Positions 26,804-37,901 are shown, counted from the first letter of the stretch. The stretch: DNA of 64,000 bases from Segatella baroniae B14 (GCF_022024235.1 NZ_CP091800.1:1080610-1144609), one strand, 5' to 3'. A program made the numbers and translations. The notes: generated from the letters alone by a model not told the origin.

Positions 26804-29800
26804 CTATCTCTGACTGGCATAGGCTTTGAATACTGGTGCATAAACGCTCTGAACAGAACAAGAGCCATTCTGATATTCACCCTTGCGATCGATATAATAC
26901 TCCGTAGTCAATGTATAATCGCCCTTTGGCATGGTATTGAAGAAGTAATCTGTATGACTGTCGTAAGGCGATACATAACAATTGAATCTCCAGTCGTAAC
27001 CACTTAACTGCTTTACGGGTTCGAGCGAGGCAGCATGATTGCTGGTTACACGAACATAATCAAAATTACGTTCTGCGTGAATGATAATGACTTCGCGAAC
27101 TTTATCGCCTACGGTAGGAGTCTTGGTACTGTCTGCGAATTCCAAACGTCGACTAATTGTAAAACCACTCGAGAAACTGGCATCAATATCTGCTACAGGC
27201 TGTTCAAACTGAGCATAGACACACCCCCATGACATTCCCGCTACAATGGATTTGTTATGCTGGGCTACAGGATAAGGGTCTGACTGTATCGTGAGCATCT
27301 TTCCTTTTGGTTCCTTCAGCTCTGTCTTGCAGAAACCAACAATGGCGGTTGCATCACCCATAGCTACAGATTTACCATCCATTGCAACATGTACTACCCC
27401 CTCTGATTCATGCATATCTTTCATATTATCAAGTAACAGGGCATAAATGGCATTCACCGAATTAATCTGTGTATCCCATTCCTGTGTACGCTTTTCTTCG
27501 AGCAAATAAGTCTGCATACCGACGAGCATAGCCGTATCGCTTGGCGCAATCTTATGGAAGGCTTCAAGCGCCATACTTACAGTAGGTAACTTATAGTCGT
27601 ACCATGAAGAGTGAGCCTTACTCGTATCAAAGTAAACACCCATCATCGGTGTTTTTACACTATATTGGCGAATACTCTCCAGAAATTCACGGGCATATTG
27701 CTTCTCTCCACGCTTATCAAGTACATTAGCCAGAATAGCCTTGCCATAAATGGTCAACTGATCAGGACGGTCTATAATCTTTCTCATAAGATAATCGATA
27801 TCTGATTTGAGACTGTCACTCTCTACTCCTCCTGCCATTGCACGAACATAAAGGGCATGGTTTACCATTTCATATGGTATATATGGTAATGATTTTACTC
27901 TGCCTTTAGTGCGTTGGCGCTCTTCTGCTTCCTTCTTACGCATCGTTTTGGCCTCATCGCTAATACACTTGTCTATAACCGGCATCGCCTGTCGTAACAT
28001 CGTCTCTGCATTAGTTATACTTGCAGTCAAAACAGGAAGGCGTGTTGATTGTCCAGCACCAATCAACTGATTCAGGTGAACCAGTTGTTCGGCTATCATG
28101 ATGGTCATATAATCATTACCTGGCATGCCACTAAACCAGCTCCATCGACCATCGTTATGTTGTAGGTTTCCGAGTTTACTTGCAGCCTCATCTATACGAT
28201 GACGTAAAGTATCTGGATTAGCTGCCGTACCGAGCATCTTAATGAAAATAGAATCGTTATCAAACTGACTACCTATCTTAGCGATAAGACTGTTGGCATA
28301 GAAAGACGACAACTGACTGAAAGCATCTTCATACTTAGGTAGGGTAAGTCCTCCAAGTGCCTGTACAGCATACCATATAGGGTTTTCTGTTGTCTCAATA
28401 GTCAGTTTACGTTGAGAAGCATTCTTTCCAAAGAGTTTTTCAACTGGCACAGTAGCTGTTTCGCCACGCTTTATCCGCACAGCCATACTCTTGGTAATGA
28501 TCTCTTTATTAGGAAGTATTGCCAGATAATGCTGTTCGCCATCGGCTGTGCCATCAGCAGTAGCAGCCACGATTTTGCAGATAACACCATCTTTTATAGT
28601 ATCACTCTTACGCAAATCGATGGTGAAAACTGCAGAAGTAGTTTGCTGAGCATTTACCACAAAAGGTTTCTTTTCTTCATAAATTACCTCTTCTGTAGCA
28701 GGGTCAAGGAGTTGCATCACGATAGTTCCCTTCTGATTTTGCTCTGAGGTATTCACAATACGCGATACCAGTTCACCAGAATCACCTCGTCTCATAAAGC
28801 GCGGCATATTCGGCTGGACCACAAAGGCTTTCTGAGCTTTGACCATAGCGTTGGCCCAACCAGTACGCATGTGCTTATCGTGAGCCCAACCGATAAATCG
28901 CCAGGCTGTAATACTCTCGGGTAAAGTAAAGGTTAAACTGATTCTGCCCTTCTTATCTGTAACCAATTGTGGCTGCCAAAAGGCCAATTCACTAAAGTTG
29001 GTACGAGGAGAAACACTAGGTAAAATCTCCTCAGACACATGATTGGAGGATGCGGGGGTAGCAGCACCTTCTTCCTGTAGTTTTGATCCTCGTATCATGA
29101 TACTATTACCTACTGCCATTGCTGCATTCATCACATCTGCAGACACAGCCCCGTTTACCATGAAATTCCTCTTCCGCACACCATAACCTACAACTGCTAC
29201 ATCTTTCTGTCGGTTACCACTCTCACGTAGTCTTACACGTAAGGAAGCCCCCGGCTGAGCTACTATCTTTTCACTCATGAAGTCCACAAACGAGAATACC
29301 AATTCAAGGGCATGCTGAGAGGCGATTTTGAACTGTCCATTTACATCCGTAATGGCTGATTTCGTATTATCTTTGCTCTTCACTGTGGCACCAATAAGAG
29401 GGTTACCCTCCATATCGGTAACAACACCCATTATCAAGCCGACCTTACCAGCATCATATTTTCCTTCACCAGCACTCTTCAACAAGGCAATATCATCGAG
29501 TCCCACTCTACCCTGCATCAGATTTCTACGAAATGCACTAAAAGAAAGGTCAGACTCTGGATGATATGGGAAGTAATGGAACAGATGATCTGAATCATAA
29601 TGGTTAGTAAGACCAGACCATGAGCTTGTAATATAAGGTGTAAAGGTTGGAACATCCATTGTATAATACTCTTTCAAGTAATCGAGTGCTTGATCGAACA
29701 TTGTACCCGTGAGTTGGGCATCTGCTGGCTTTCCATTTGGATAACGCACATTCATTTTCCAAGTTTCTTTCTCACCCGGCTGTAGTTTATCGCGGAAAGT

Positions 29801-32473
29801 ACTCCAAGTAACCTGCAATTTTGGCTCAGACTCTCTTGGACCTGTTAGTTGTTTTTCCATCTGATATACTTTGCCGTCTTTCACCATAGCCAACGTTAGG
29901 ATAGCCAAATCGCCCATCGACTTATCATAAGGTATGGTCAATACCTGAAGCGAACTATCACACGAAAGTTGCTCCTTCTTGAGTATCTGACGGCTCGAAG
30001 CTAAAGTGTAGAAGAAAGTTACATTTTTTCTACTGCTGCCATACTGTACTCGTATTGCATCTTTCGAACTCTTATAGCCTACATGATCAGCGTAAAGCCA
30101 GATATCAGAAGAGGTACAGAGATGCTTATCGGCTAAATTTACCACACGAATATCAGTCTGCGAAGTATCGCCCTCACAGATAGCATAAAGTATATAATCA
30201 CCTGTATGCATCTGCAGAGCTCGGGTGGAAATCGTAAAAGTTTGATTAGCCTTGACCTTGCGTATAGCATCACCCGCTTCTATCTTGGTCGTCTTACCTT
30301 GAGGTACCAAATACCAGAAAGCACTACCCGCTATCGGCTGGTCAGAAAGGTTTTTACGTGTAATCATAATACGAAGCGAATCTTGAGTTACAGTTTCTCC
30401 TCCATCATTAACCATAACGGACAAGCGCGCAGGACTCTTACGTACAGGCAGTGATATTTGTGCTTCGTGACTCTCCCCACTTACATCAGTAACCGTGGCT
30501 CTTACAGTCACTCTTCTACCCCACTCGTAAGTTGCTGTAGAATGAATAGGAACTCTTACGGAAAAAATACCCTTATTATCGGTTATCGTAGTATCCTTAC
30601 TGTTATTTCCAACAGAGTATACCACGCGGGCCCCTTGAACGGCATTGTCTGCAAAGGTAGAAGCCTTACCTTTCAGCGTGATGGTATCACCTTGACAATA
30701 CGCCTCCTTTGGACTAATCCATTCAGCAGTAAAGGTTGGTCGCTTATACTCTTCTACTGAGAAATCTATATTCTGAGAAAAACGCTTATGGATATATACG
30801 CCTTGATGTGTAGATACAAAAGACTCCGTATCTTCAGCGAAATTCTTAACATCATTGGTAACCATCAGACTCCAATGACCTGTTTTGGCATTTTTAGGCA
30901 ATTGATACTCCACGGCTATCGTTCCATAAGCATCAGTATTGGCGATGAGTGTGTCTACCTCTTGATCATCAGCATTGCTGACGATAACGCCTATAGGAAT
31001 ATTCTCGATAGTCTTCATCTTACCCTTGCTTGCATCGCTATAGACTGTAGCAGCAAGATGCACCTTCTGACCAGGACGATAAATAGCTCTATCGGTCATG
31101 GTGTGGCATCGTATATTATCGACGTCGTTATGATTCTCAGCTGAGACATTACTATAGAAAGAAGGATAAAGTAACTCTGCAGGACAATAGGTATCTCGAC
31201 CCAAAACAGGTGCATAACGTATCTGAGTATTGTAGTTGGCAGGTGCATCTATGAGCACTTCTCCCTTCTCGTCACACGTATAAACTGTACCTGGTTTATT
31301 GGAAGAACTCATATAAGTATGGATAGAAGCCTTAGACACCGGTTTACCCGTTTTGCGATCAACTACTACCATGCGATACTTATTACCAGGCAACTTCGTA
31401 GCCAAAAGGTAAAGAGCCGTGATTTTCACCTGACATTTAGCCACAGAAGCCTGATAATCATCGCCTATAGCACGGATTTCATACCATCCGATAGGAAGAG
31501 AAGGAAGAGAATAATTTTGTTTGATTGATTGGAAGACGTCGTCAACGTTGATATTCATCGTTTGTTCCATCTCCACTTTCTCGTTCACCGTAGTATCATT
31601 GATTAAACGACGAACCTCAAACTTCAACTGGTGAATATTTCGAGTAGTAATATCCATTTTGATACTATCCAGAGGTGATAATATGGTTCTACTGATAGAA
31701 ATATTGGCCCTCGGATACATACAATCGTTGACTTGATTTCGCAAGATATTGACATAACGATTATGAGGATGACACCTCACCACACTATCGGCATAGTGGC
31801 CACGATCTATCGATTTTGATATTCTCTCAGCTCGCTTACCGGCAAGCCAAACAGATTCATCAAACTCAGGATGCGCCTTAATCAAAGCATCTACCTGTCT
31901 GTAATCACCTTTTTTTATCAGCCCTAAACCTTCCACTATAAAAGCTCCAAGCTTATTGCCTTTACGCTGGTAATAAGCCGACATTTCATCATAAGCATTG
32001 AAATAAAAACCGATAACATGAAGTAAATCGTGATTAAAAATACTACTGCTTACTCCTATATTTACTAAAGGCACATAATTCTCATGGCGTGTAGCAGCCA
32101 AAACATCCAAATGAGCCAAGGCTTTCTTCTTATCACTGACAACAGCATAATAAATCGCCGCCAAAGCAGGATTCTTCTTGTCGAGCAAATCTGCTGTCTT
32201 TCGATAATTGGCATAAATACCTTTCACCGAATCAGGCTCTAACGTACGACGAACACTTAATTTGACAAGCTCAGCCGACATCAGTTGACCATAGTTCTTC
32301 TGCCGAGTAGCCTTCTTTATAATTTTGTCGAGCGCTTTCAGTTCATTTCTTGGCAAATCACGACGAGCGGCCTCATCTACTTCTTTCCAACCATCTTGAT
32401 AACTCTGCGCATTTATAGCAAAAGGCAACAAACACATCAAGATCAGAAAAAACAATTTTCTAAAATCTTTCAT
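26804..32473 (-). CDS. Alpha-2-macroglobulin family protein with embedded CarboxypepD_reg/SusC-like segment
   Basis: I take the ATG at 32473 (1889 residues, MKDFRKLFFLILMCLLPFAI...NAQ signal peptide); an ATG ten codons upstream is possible. The MG domains with the macroglobulin hallmark sequence (MTDRAIYRPGQKVHLAATVY) are in the first third. The A2M domain (FWQPQLVTDKKGRISLTFTL) and the helical thioester-type domain follow. Where thioester proteins have a Cys-x-x-Gln motif, this one reads LPKYEDAFSQL, so no thioester can form. At about 1005-1100 a CarboxypepD_reg-like domain (GVVTDMEGNPLIGATVKS) is inserted, followed by VVGYGVRKR and later IMIRG, as in the N-terminus of SusC proteins. Bacterial relatives trap or inhibit proteases at the envelope. 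A consensus -7 TACCTTTG lies upstream at 32529-32536. Confidence 0.88.
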   Translation of the reverse strand: MKDFRKLFFLILMCLLPFAINAQSYQDGWKEVDEAARRDLPRNELKALDKIIKKATRQKNYGQLMSAELVKLSVRRTLEPDSVKGIYANYRKTADLLDKKNPALAAIYYAVVSDKKKALAHLDVLAATRHENYVPLVNIGVSSSIFNHDLLHVIGFYFNAYDEMSAYYQRKGNKLGAFIVEGLGLIKKGDYRQVDALIKAHPEFDESVWLAGKRAERISKSIDRGHYADSVVRCHPHNRYVNILRNQVNDCMYPRANISISRTILSPLDSIKMDITTRNIHQLKFEVRRLINDTTVNEKVEMEQTMNINVDDVFQSIKQNYSLPSLPIGWYEIRAIGDDYQASVAKCQVKITALYLLATKLPGNKYRMVVVDRKTGKPVSKASIHTYMSSSNKPGTVYTCDEKGEVLIDAPANYNTQIRYAPVLGRDTYCPAELLYPSFYSNVSAENHNDVDNIRCHTMTDRAIYRPGQKVHLAATVYSDASKGKMKTIENIPIGVIVSNADDQEVDTLIANTDAYGTIAVEYQLPKNAKTGHWSLMVTNDVKNFAEDTESFVSTHQGVYIHKRFSQNIDFSVEEYKRPTFTAEWISPKEAYCQGDTITLKGKASTFADNAVQGARVVYSVGNNSKDTTITDNKGIFSVRVPIHSTATYEWGRRVTVRATVTDVSGESHEAQISLPVRKSPARLSVMVNDGGETVTQDSLRIMITRKNLSDQPIAGSAFWYLVPQGKTTKIEAGDAIRKVKANQTFTISTRALQMHTGDYILYAICEGDTSQTDIRVVNLADKHLCTSSDIWLYADHVGYKSSKDAIRVQYGSSRKNVTFFYTLASSRQILKKEQLSCDSSLQVLTIPYDKSMGDLAILTLAMVKDGKVYQMEKQLTGPRESEPKLQVTWSTFRDKLQPGEKETWKMNVRYPNGKPADAQLTGTMFDQALDYLKEYYTMDVPTFTPYITSSWSGLTNHYDSDHLFHYFPYHPESDLSFSAFRRNLMQGRVGLDDIALLKSAGEGKYDAGKVGLIMGVVTDMEGNPLIGATVKSKDNTKSAITDVNGQFKIASQHALELVFSFVDFMSEKIVAQPGASLRVRLRESGNRQKDVAVVGYGVRKRNFMVNGAVSADVMNAAMAVGNSIMIRGSKLQEEGAATPASSNHVSEEILPSVSPRTNFSELAFWQPQLVTDKKGRISLTFTLPESITAWRFIGWAHDKHMRTGWANAMVKAQKAFVVQPNMPRFMRRGDSGELVSRIVNTSEQNQKGTIVMQLLDPATEEVIYEEKKPFVVNAQQTTSAVFTIDLRKSDTIKDGVICKIVAATADGTADGEQHYLAILPNKEIITKSMAVRIKRGETATVPVEKLFGKNASQRKLTIETTENPIWYAVQALGGLTLPKYEDAFSQLSSFYANSLIAKIGSQFDNDSIFIKMLGTAANPDTLRHRIDEAASKLGNLQHNDGRWSWFSGMPGNDYMTIMIAEQLVHLNQLIGAGQSTRLPVLTASITNAETMLRQAMPVIDKCISDEAKTMRKKEAEERQRTKGRVKSLPYIPYEMVNHALYVRAMAGGVESDSLKSDIDYLMRKIIDRPDQLTIYGKAILANVLDKRGEKQYAREFLESIRQYSVKTPMMGVYFDTSKAHSSWYDYKLPTVSMALEAFHKIAPSDTAMLVGMQTYLLEEKRTQEWDTQINSVNAIYALLLDNMKDMHESEGVVHVAMDGKSVAMGDATAIVGFCKTELKEPKGKMLTIQSDPYPVAQHNKSIVAGMSWGCVYAQFEQPVADIDASFSSGFTISRRLEFADSTKTPTVGDKVREVIIIHAERNFDYVRVTSNHAASLEPVKQLSGYDWRFNCYVSPYDSHTDYFFNTMPKGDYTLTTEYYIDRKGEYQNGSCSVQSVYAPVFKAYASQR

Positions 32474-32528
32474 CCTATATCTTCCGTTCAGATTCTCATT
32501 CATATTTAAAATGCTATATATAACTTTT

Positions 32529-32536
32529 CAAAGGTA
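32529..32536 (-). promoter_or_regulatory. Promoter (-7) of the alpha-2-macroglobulin gene
   Basis: The complement reads TACCTTTG, a good -7 element about 55 nt before the chosen start and about 25 nt before the alternative one. Confidence 0.5.
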
Positions 32537-32617
32537 AGAATAAATATAATAGAGCATCTTATTTTGACATTCTTTAACCCGAACACGATATCTTGCCAAG
32601 AGCGCACTAATTAATAA

Positions 32618-32656
32618 GGGGAAAGTATACCGAATCACCATTCAGCACCTTTCCCC
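32618..32656 (-). terminator. Terminator-like hairpin after the first SusD gene
   Basis: GGGGAAAG (32618-32625) pairs with CTTTCCCC (32649-32656) around a 23-nt loop, 32 nt downstream of the SusD stop on the minus strand. The flank is AT-rich but has no strong T tract. Confidence 0.5.
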
Positions 32657-32687
32657 ATTTAACGTCTAAAAATTTAGCACTAGTTTA

Positions 32688-34616
32688 TCACTTCTCATCT
32701 GCCCTATAAGCTTCATTCTGATCACACTCCGTGTTCTTCGTCAGTTCATCAGCAGGTATTGGCATATCCATCTTACGGTCATCATACTTATATTGCCGTA
32801 CAGTCCATGGACTGTTAGCCATATCACTTGCCTCACCACGCTCAGGATAATTATGCGCTACATGATCGGCCATATAACCGCTCCTTTGCATATCAGGACG
32901 AAGACACCATTCACAATTGAATTCTTTACGACGTTCCTCATTAACAGCGACTTTCCATACTGGAGAATCGAAACCTTTCTTAGCTTTCAAAGCAGTATAC
33001 ACTGTCTTGGCATCAGGCACTGTAGCTACAGTACTTCCGAAAGGAATCGGATACTCCGTAAGATCATGAATAGGAACTTTAGCTGCTTCACGGGCATTTC
33101 TTACCCAGTGAGCATAGTCGTTATAGTATGGCAGGAATTTGTCGGTAAGTTCTTTCTCATGACCATCTTCGAGTTTACCGAAAGCACGATTACGAAGTTC
33201 GTTGATCATCTTCCATCCTTCAGTATCATCACCACCATAAAGACGGAAGCGGCACTCTGCATAGTCGAGCATCACGTTAGGCAGACGCTTCCAGTAAATA
33301 GGTGTAGGACTCCAGTGACCATCACTCCAACTTAAATAATCAGCTGTAGCTGTACGCCACAATTTAGCACTCCAGATGGATGGTGCCCATTCGCCATTGG
33401 TAAAGTGGAACTGAGCAGTCTTTGTATCAGCACCCTTAGACTGGCCGAGAACTTCCTGCAAATAAGGATTCTTGCCGTAAACAGCTGGTTCATACCATCC
33501 CTCATACTGAGGATCATAAGCAGGATTATTCGGATCAATCTGTGGAACAGCACCCGTATAGCCAGAAGCCTCACGGCGCTTATCACCCTTTTCGTAACTG
33601 CTCCACCACTCCCAAGAGAGGTAGAGTGACCCCCATCCTCCATTCTCAGGGCAAGCTGTATACCACTTCAACATTAGCTTAGAGGTCATATCATTCCATC
33701 CACCCCAGTTGGTACCTTCATCGAGCTGTTCGCACCATATCGTCTCCTTATTCCAGGCACCAGCAGGGTCCCAGTTTGTTGTGAAAGAACGGCTCAGTTC
33801 ATAGACTTTACTGTCTAGTACCTGCTTCAGACATTTTTCAGCTTCCTGCAGACACTTTTTAGCCTCATTCTCATTTTGCTCCTGTCCATTGGCGCCATCG
33901 GTAAGACGATATGCTTTCCACATGTAGGCATCTGCCAGATACGTTAGAGCCATACCTTTGGTGCATCGGCCATACTGTCCATTCATCGGAGCCCAATCCA
34001 GTTCATCAACAGCTGTCTTAAAGTCGTCGATAATGAAATTCCACATTTCACTGTAAGTAGCTGCACGGGCCTTGGTTGGTGTATTCATATAAGTCTCACC
34101 AGTCTTCAACATTGGCACACGCCCGAAAGTGGTAGCCAACCAATGGTAAAAGAATCCTCGGAGTGCACATCCCTGTCCATGAAGACTTTTCTTGACACCC
34201 TCACTGAGTCCCGTGGAGGCCTCCAGACCAGCCAGATAATCGTTGGCACGAACAATACCAGCATATACGTGGCGCCAGCCCTTGAGCAATTCTTCGCTTG
34301 AAGCGCCCCATTTCTGCGTATTCCAGTCCTTATCCCAACCCGTAGCCTGCGTATCTATGGTAGGATGACTACCCGTAAACAAATTTGGCTTAAAGCCCCA
34401 GTCACCATCATAGTCATCATTTGGGAAAACCTGGTCATAGATACCATTAAGACCTGTTGTTGCATTAGCATCTGAGCTATACATGAAATCTTTTGGAATA
34501 GCATTGTATAGTGTAGTATCAAGAAAATTGTCGTTGTTGCACGATGTCAAGCCCATAGCCAACATACTACATACAACTGTTCCATATATTAAATATCTTT
34601 TTTTCATACGATTCAT
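32688..34616 (-). CDS. SusD/RagB-family glycan-binding lipoprotein (locus 1)
   Basis: This 642-residue lipoprotein has MKKRYLIYGTVVCSMLAMGL and the lipobox LTSC, so it would be anchored at the cell surface. The all-helical TPR-like SusD fold is suggested by the N-terminal NFLDTTLYNAIP segment and the aromatic-rich middle. It also has the C-terminal signature VAVNEERRKEFNCEWCLRPDMQR, close to the usual ERRxEF...R-xDL pattern. It caps the SusC channel encoded 21 nt upstream and binds the oligosaccharide to be imported. Two in-frame ATGs (34616 and 34607) are possible starts. Ligand identity is unknown. Confidence 0.92.
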   Translation of the reverse strand: MNRMKKRYLIYGTVVCSMLAMGLTSCNNDNFLDTTLYNAIPKDFMYSSDANATTGLNGIYDQVFPNDDYDGDWGFKPNLFTGSHPTIDTQATGWDKDWNTQKWGASSEELLKGWRHVYAGIVRANDYLAGLEASTGLSEGVKKSLHGQGCALRGFFYHWLATTFGRVPMLKTGETYMNTPTKARAATYSEMWNFIIDDFKTAVDELDWAPMNGQYGRCTKGMALTYLADAYMWKAYRLTDGANGQEQNENEAKKCLQEAEKCLKQVLDSKVYELSRSFTTNWDPAGAWNKETIWCEQLDEGTNWGGWNDMTSKLMLKWYTACPENGGWGSLYLSWEWWSSYEKGDKRREASGYTGAVPQIDPNNPAYDPQYEGWYEPAVYGKNPYLQEVLGQSKGADTKTAQFHFTNGEWAPSIWSAKLWRTATADYLSWSDGHWSPTPIYWKRLPNVMLDYAECRFRLYGGDDTEGWKMINELRNRAFGKLEDGHEKELTDKFLPYYNDYAHWVRNAREAAKVPIHDLTEYPIPFGSTVATVPDAKTVYTALKAKKGFDSPVWKVAVNEERRKEFNCEWCLRPDMQRSGYMADHVAHNYPERGEASDMANSPWTVRQYKYDDRKMDMPIPADELTKNTECDQNEAYRADEK

Positions 34617-34637
34617 CTTATTATGGTTGAGAGCAAA

Positions 34638-37600
34638 TTAGAATGTTACGTTTACACCTGCCATGAATGTACGAGGCATAGGGTAACGACCAGTATCAAG
34701 ACCGGTATAGAGTACCGAACCCTGTCCTACTTCAGGGTCACCATACTTGGCGTAACCTGAAAGGATGCATAGATTCTGAATACCAAAATATACACGAGCA
34801 TTCTGAATACCGAGGTTATGAACCCAAAGTGAAGGTAAGGTATAGCCCACCTGAATATTGCTGATACGGAGGAAATCACCATTCTTTACCCAAGCATCAC
34901 TACAACGCATATTGTAATTACCATCTACAAGAGTAAGACGTGGAAGAGAACCTTGACCATTGCGGAAAGCATTCTGATAGTTGTCGGTGAGCAGATTAGG
35001 AACAGTCTGGTCGTCTGAAGGAATCATTGTGCTCAATCGCATAGCTGAATAAGAGAGGATATCCTGTCCGAATACACCATACATATAGAGTGAGAAATCC
35101 CAGTTCTTATAATTAGCACCAAAATTGATACCATAGTTCAGAGAAGGGAAACCATTGCCAATGATATCCATATCACTCTTGTCTATTGTTTTGTCGCCAT
35201 TGAGATCTTTCCACTTATAGTCTCCTACATGTGCTGTACCTTCGCTCAATTTTACCTTGCTCAAATAATCCTTCAAGTCTGCTTCATCCTTTATGATTCC
35301 GTCGGTACGATAACCATAGTATGAACCTACAGCGTAACCATTAGCACAGATAGAGTGGTTATTCCAGTGTACACCATCAGAAACGGCCTGTACGTTAGAA
35401 CCGTCGAGGGTTCCTGCTCCATTAGCAGAACATGTGTTATACAATGGTTCACCCATTTCCTCAACCTTATTCTTGATGGTAGAACCAGTAAGAGCTACAT
35501 TGAAACTGAAATCTTTATTTACCTGTTTGTGATAGCGAATGGCAAACTCGAAACCTTTGTTCTTGATAGTACCATAGTTGGTGTAAACAGATGTATAACC
35601 TGCAGATGGACGCATCTGGCGATCCAATAGCAAATCTTTAGTAGTCTTGATAAAATAATCAAGAGAAACACTCCAATTAGAGCAGAAATCGAAATCGATA
35701 CCAAAGTTTGCCATTTCATTGGTCTCCCACTTCAGATTCTCATCGATAAGAGGAACAAACCAGCCTGTCTTACGGTCACGATTACCAGCAAAGGCACCAG
35801 AATAACCATTAGCAGGATAGAAGGCATAAGCTGCGTTTCCACTTAGGGCTGCTATTGACTTGCCCGCCATATTACCAGCATTACCGGTCTGACCCCAACC
35901 AATACGTAATTTAAAGTTGTCCACCCATTTCACATTTTTCATGAATGGCTCCTGACTGATACGCCATGCACCTGCCAAAGAAGGGAAGGTACCCCAGCGA
36001 TTGCTACTACTGAAGTTTGAACTACCATCACGACGAATAGTACCGGTGAAGATATAACGATCCATCAGGACATAAGAGAGACGACCAAAGTAAGAGATTG
36101 TATGATTTTCGAGATTACGTGCACCACCATTATCCTTAGTTGTCGGATCATTGGTAAGTGAGATGTCGAAATTATCAGCAGTAGCAAAATTCTTGGCACT
36201 TGAGTTTAACCATTGGCCCCACGTCTTGTTCACCTCGAAACCTGCCATTGCTGTAAGGTCATGATTAGCATTTTTGAAATTATACGTGAGATAGGTCTGG
36301 TCGCCTAAGCTATAGCTATTATCTGCACTGAAAGAAAGTTGAAGCATCTGGTCTTGCTTCTGAACAATCTCTTGAAGCGAACCACCGATAAAATTATAGC
36401 GATGATGGCCACCTGTCATATCATTAGAGTGATTAGAGGTGTACAAATGTGTAGCCTGCGTCTTTAAGTTGAGATGATGTTCCTTCGTGTTGAGGAAAGT
36501 TACATCTAAATAGGCTGTAGTCTGTACACGGTCGTGACCATTACGATTACGTGCTCCATTTTCCATTTGCGATGCATATGGGTTACCAGAGAGTGCTGTA
36601 TTACCTTCCCATCCATCTGATGTGCCTTGATAAGTAGTACCATAAGTACCGTCAGGATTGACTAAATTGACATGCACATATTCGCCACCTAGGACATTAT
36701 TGACGAGATAGTCTTCGGTAGGTGCCATATAAGCTAAATCACGAAGAGAAGACATGTTACCATTGTTGTTCAAGGCTCCATTACTACCATAACTTGCAGA
36801 GTGTACATAGTTAAGATCTGCGCCCACTTCGAGCCATTTGGTTATCTTACTGTTCATGTTGGCACGAGCGCTGAAACGATTATAGCTGGAATTTACTATC
36901 AAACCGTTAACATCGAGGTAACCCAGTGACACACTATACTGTGACTTATCACCACCACCAGATACAGAAAGTCCGTACTGCTGGCGAAGTGCTGGGCGTG
37001 TCATTTCTTTCTGCCAGTCGATATTGGTACGTTTACCATCATACTGTGCATCCCAAATCTGGTTGAAGATATTCGTACCATCGTTAGCATGTGCCTCACG
37101 AATAGAAGCAGCGTATTGATCCACATTGCCTGTCTTCAGTTTATAAGGCAAGGTCTGCAGACCGAAATCGGCAGTTAGGTTTACGTGTGTAGCTCCTTTA
37201 TTACCGTGTTTGGTGGTAATCATAATAACACCATTGGCTCCATTAGAACCATAGATTGCTGTAGCCGAAGCATCTTTGAGCACTTCGATACTTTCGATAT
37301 CCTGAGGATTAAGGAAGTTAGCATCATAACCCACCTGAACACCATCTACCACATAGAGTGGACTTGCTACACCATTAATGGTTCCTACACCACGAATGCG
37401 GATAGCCGAATTACCATCAGGCGTACCATCCTGCTGAGAAACCAATACACCAGCAGCTGCTCCCTGCAGAGCCTGTCCGATATTGGTAGGTACACGCTTC
37501 ATAACAGCATCTTTATCGACTGTTGCCACAGAACCGGAGATATCTGATTTCTTCATGGTACCATAACCGATAACCACTACATCATTAAGCGTCTTGCTAT

Positions 37601-37901
37601 CATCTTTAAGCACAATGGTAACAAACCGCTTTCCTGCGATAGCAACGGTCTGTGACTCATAACCTACATAAGAAACTTGCAGTTTAGCATTAGGGGCAGC
37701 CTCTATTGAGAAGTTACCATCTAAATCGGAAACCGTACCAGTATTAGTTCCTGCTACACGCACAGTAGCTCCGATAATAGGTTCACCGGTCTGATCTTTC
37801 ACCAAACCTTTAATGAGGCTTTGGGCCAAACTCTCTAGTGAACTACAGCACAACAAGATAAGCACCATAATGGCCCTGAGCATAGTTTTAAAATACGCCA
37901 T
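34638..37901 (-). CDS. SusC/RagA-family TonB-dependent outer-membrane transporter (locus 1)
   Basis: The 1087-residue protein has a signal peptide (cut near residue 27, SLAQ). A CarboxypepD_reg-like domain (about 30-105) leads into the SusC linker DVVVIGYGTMKKSDISGSV from about 107, then the plug (IRGVGTINGVASPLYVVDG) and a 22-strand barrel ending RTFMAGVNVTF. It takes up glycan fragments using TonB energy, together with the SusD protein downstream. The gene starts the unit and has a leader of about 325 nt from the consensus -7 at 38232-38239, longer than usual. No ECF sigma/anti-sigma pair adjoins it; control by the AraC protein at 40423 or a distant hybrid sensor is possible. Confidence 0.93.
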   Translation of the reverse strand: MAYFKTMLRAIMVLILLCCSSLESLAQSLIKGLVKDQTGEPIIGATVRVAGTNTGTVSDLDGNFSIEAAPNAKLQVSYVGYESQTVAIAGKRFVTIVLKDDSKTLNDVVVIGYGTMKKSDISGSVATVDKDAVMKRVPTNIGQALQGAAAGVLVSQQDGTPDGNSAIRIRGVGTINGVASPLYVVDGVQVGYDANFLNPQDIESIEVLKDASATAIYGSNGANGVIMITTKHGNKGATHVNLTADFGLQTLPYKLKTGNVDQYAASIREAHANDGTNIFNQIWDAQYDGKRTNIDWQKEMTRPALRQQYGLSVSGGGDKSQYSVSLGYLDVNGLIVNSSYNRFSARANMNSKITKWLEVGADLNYVHSASYGSNGALNNNGNMSSLRDLAYMAPTEDYLVNNVLGGEYVHVNLVNPDGTYGTTYQGTSDGWEGNTALSGNPYASQMENGARNRNGHDRVQTTAYLDVTFLNTKEHHLNLKTQATHLYTSNHSNDMTGGHHRYNFIGGSLQEIVQKQDQMLQLSFSADNSYSLGDQTYLTYNFKNANHDLTAMAGFEVNKTWGQWLNSSAKNFATADNFDISLTNDPTTKDNGGARNLENHTISYFGRLSYVLMDRYIFTGTIRRDGSSNFSSSNRWGTFPSLAGAWRISQEPFMKNVKWVDNFKLRIGWGQTGNAGNMAGKSIAALSGNAAYAFYPANGYSGAFAGNRDRKTGWFVPLIDENLKWETNEMANFGIDFDFCSNWSVSLDYFIKTTKDLLLDRQMRPSAGYTSVYTNYGTIKNKGFEFAIRYHKQVNKDFSFNVALTGSTIKNKVEEMGEPLYNTCSANGAGTLDGSNVQAVSDGVHWNNHSICANGYAVGSYYGYRTDGIIKDEADLKDYLSKVKLSEGTAHVGDYKWKDLNGDKTIDKSDMDIIGNGFPSLNYGINFGANYKNWDFSLYMYGVFGQDILSYSAMRLSTMIPSDDQTVPNLLTDNYQNAFRNGQGSLPRLTLVDGNYNMRCSDAWVKNGDFLRISNIQVGYTLPSLWVHNLGIQNARVYFGIQNLCILSGYAKYGDPEVGQGSVLYTGLDTGRYPMPRTFMAGVNVTF

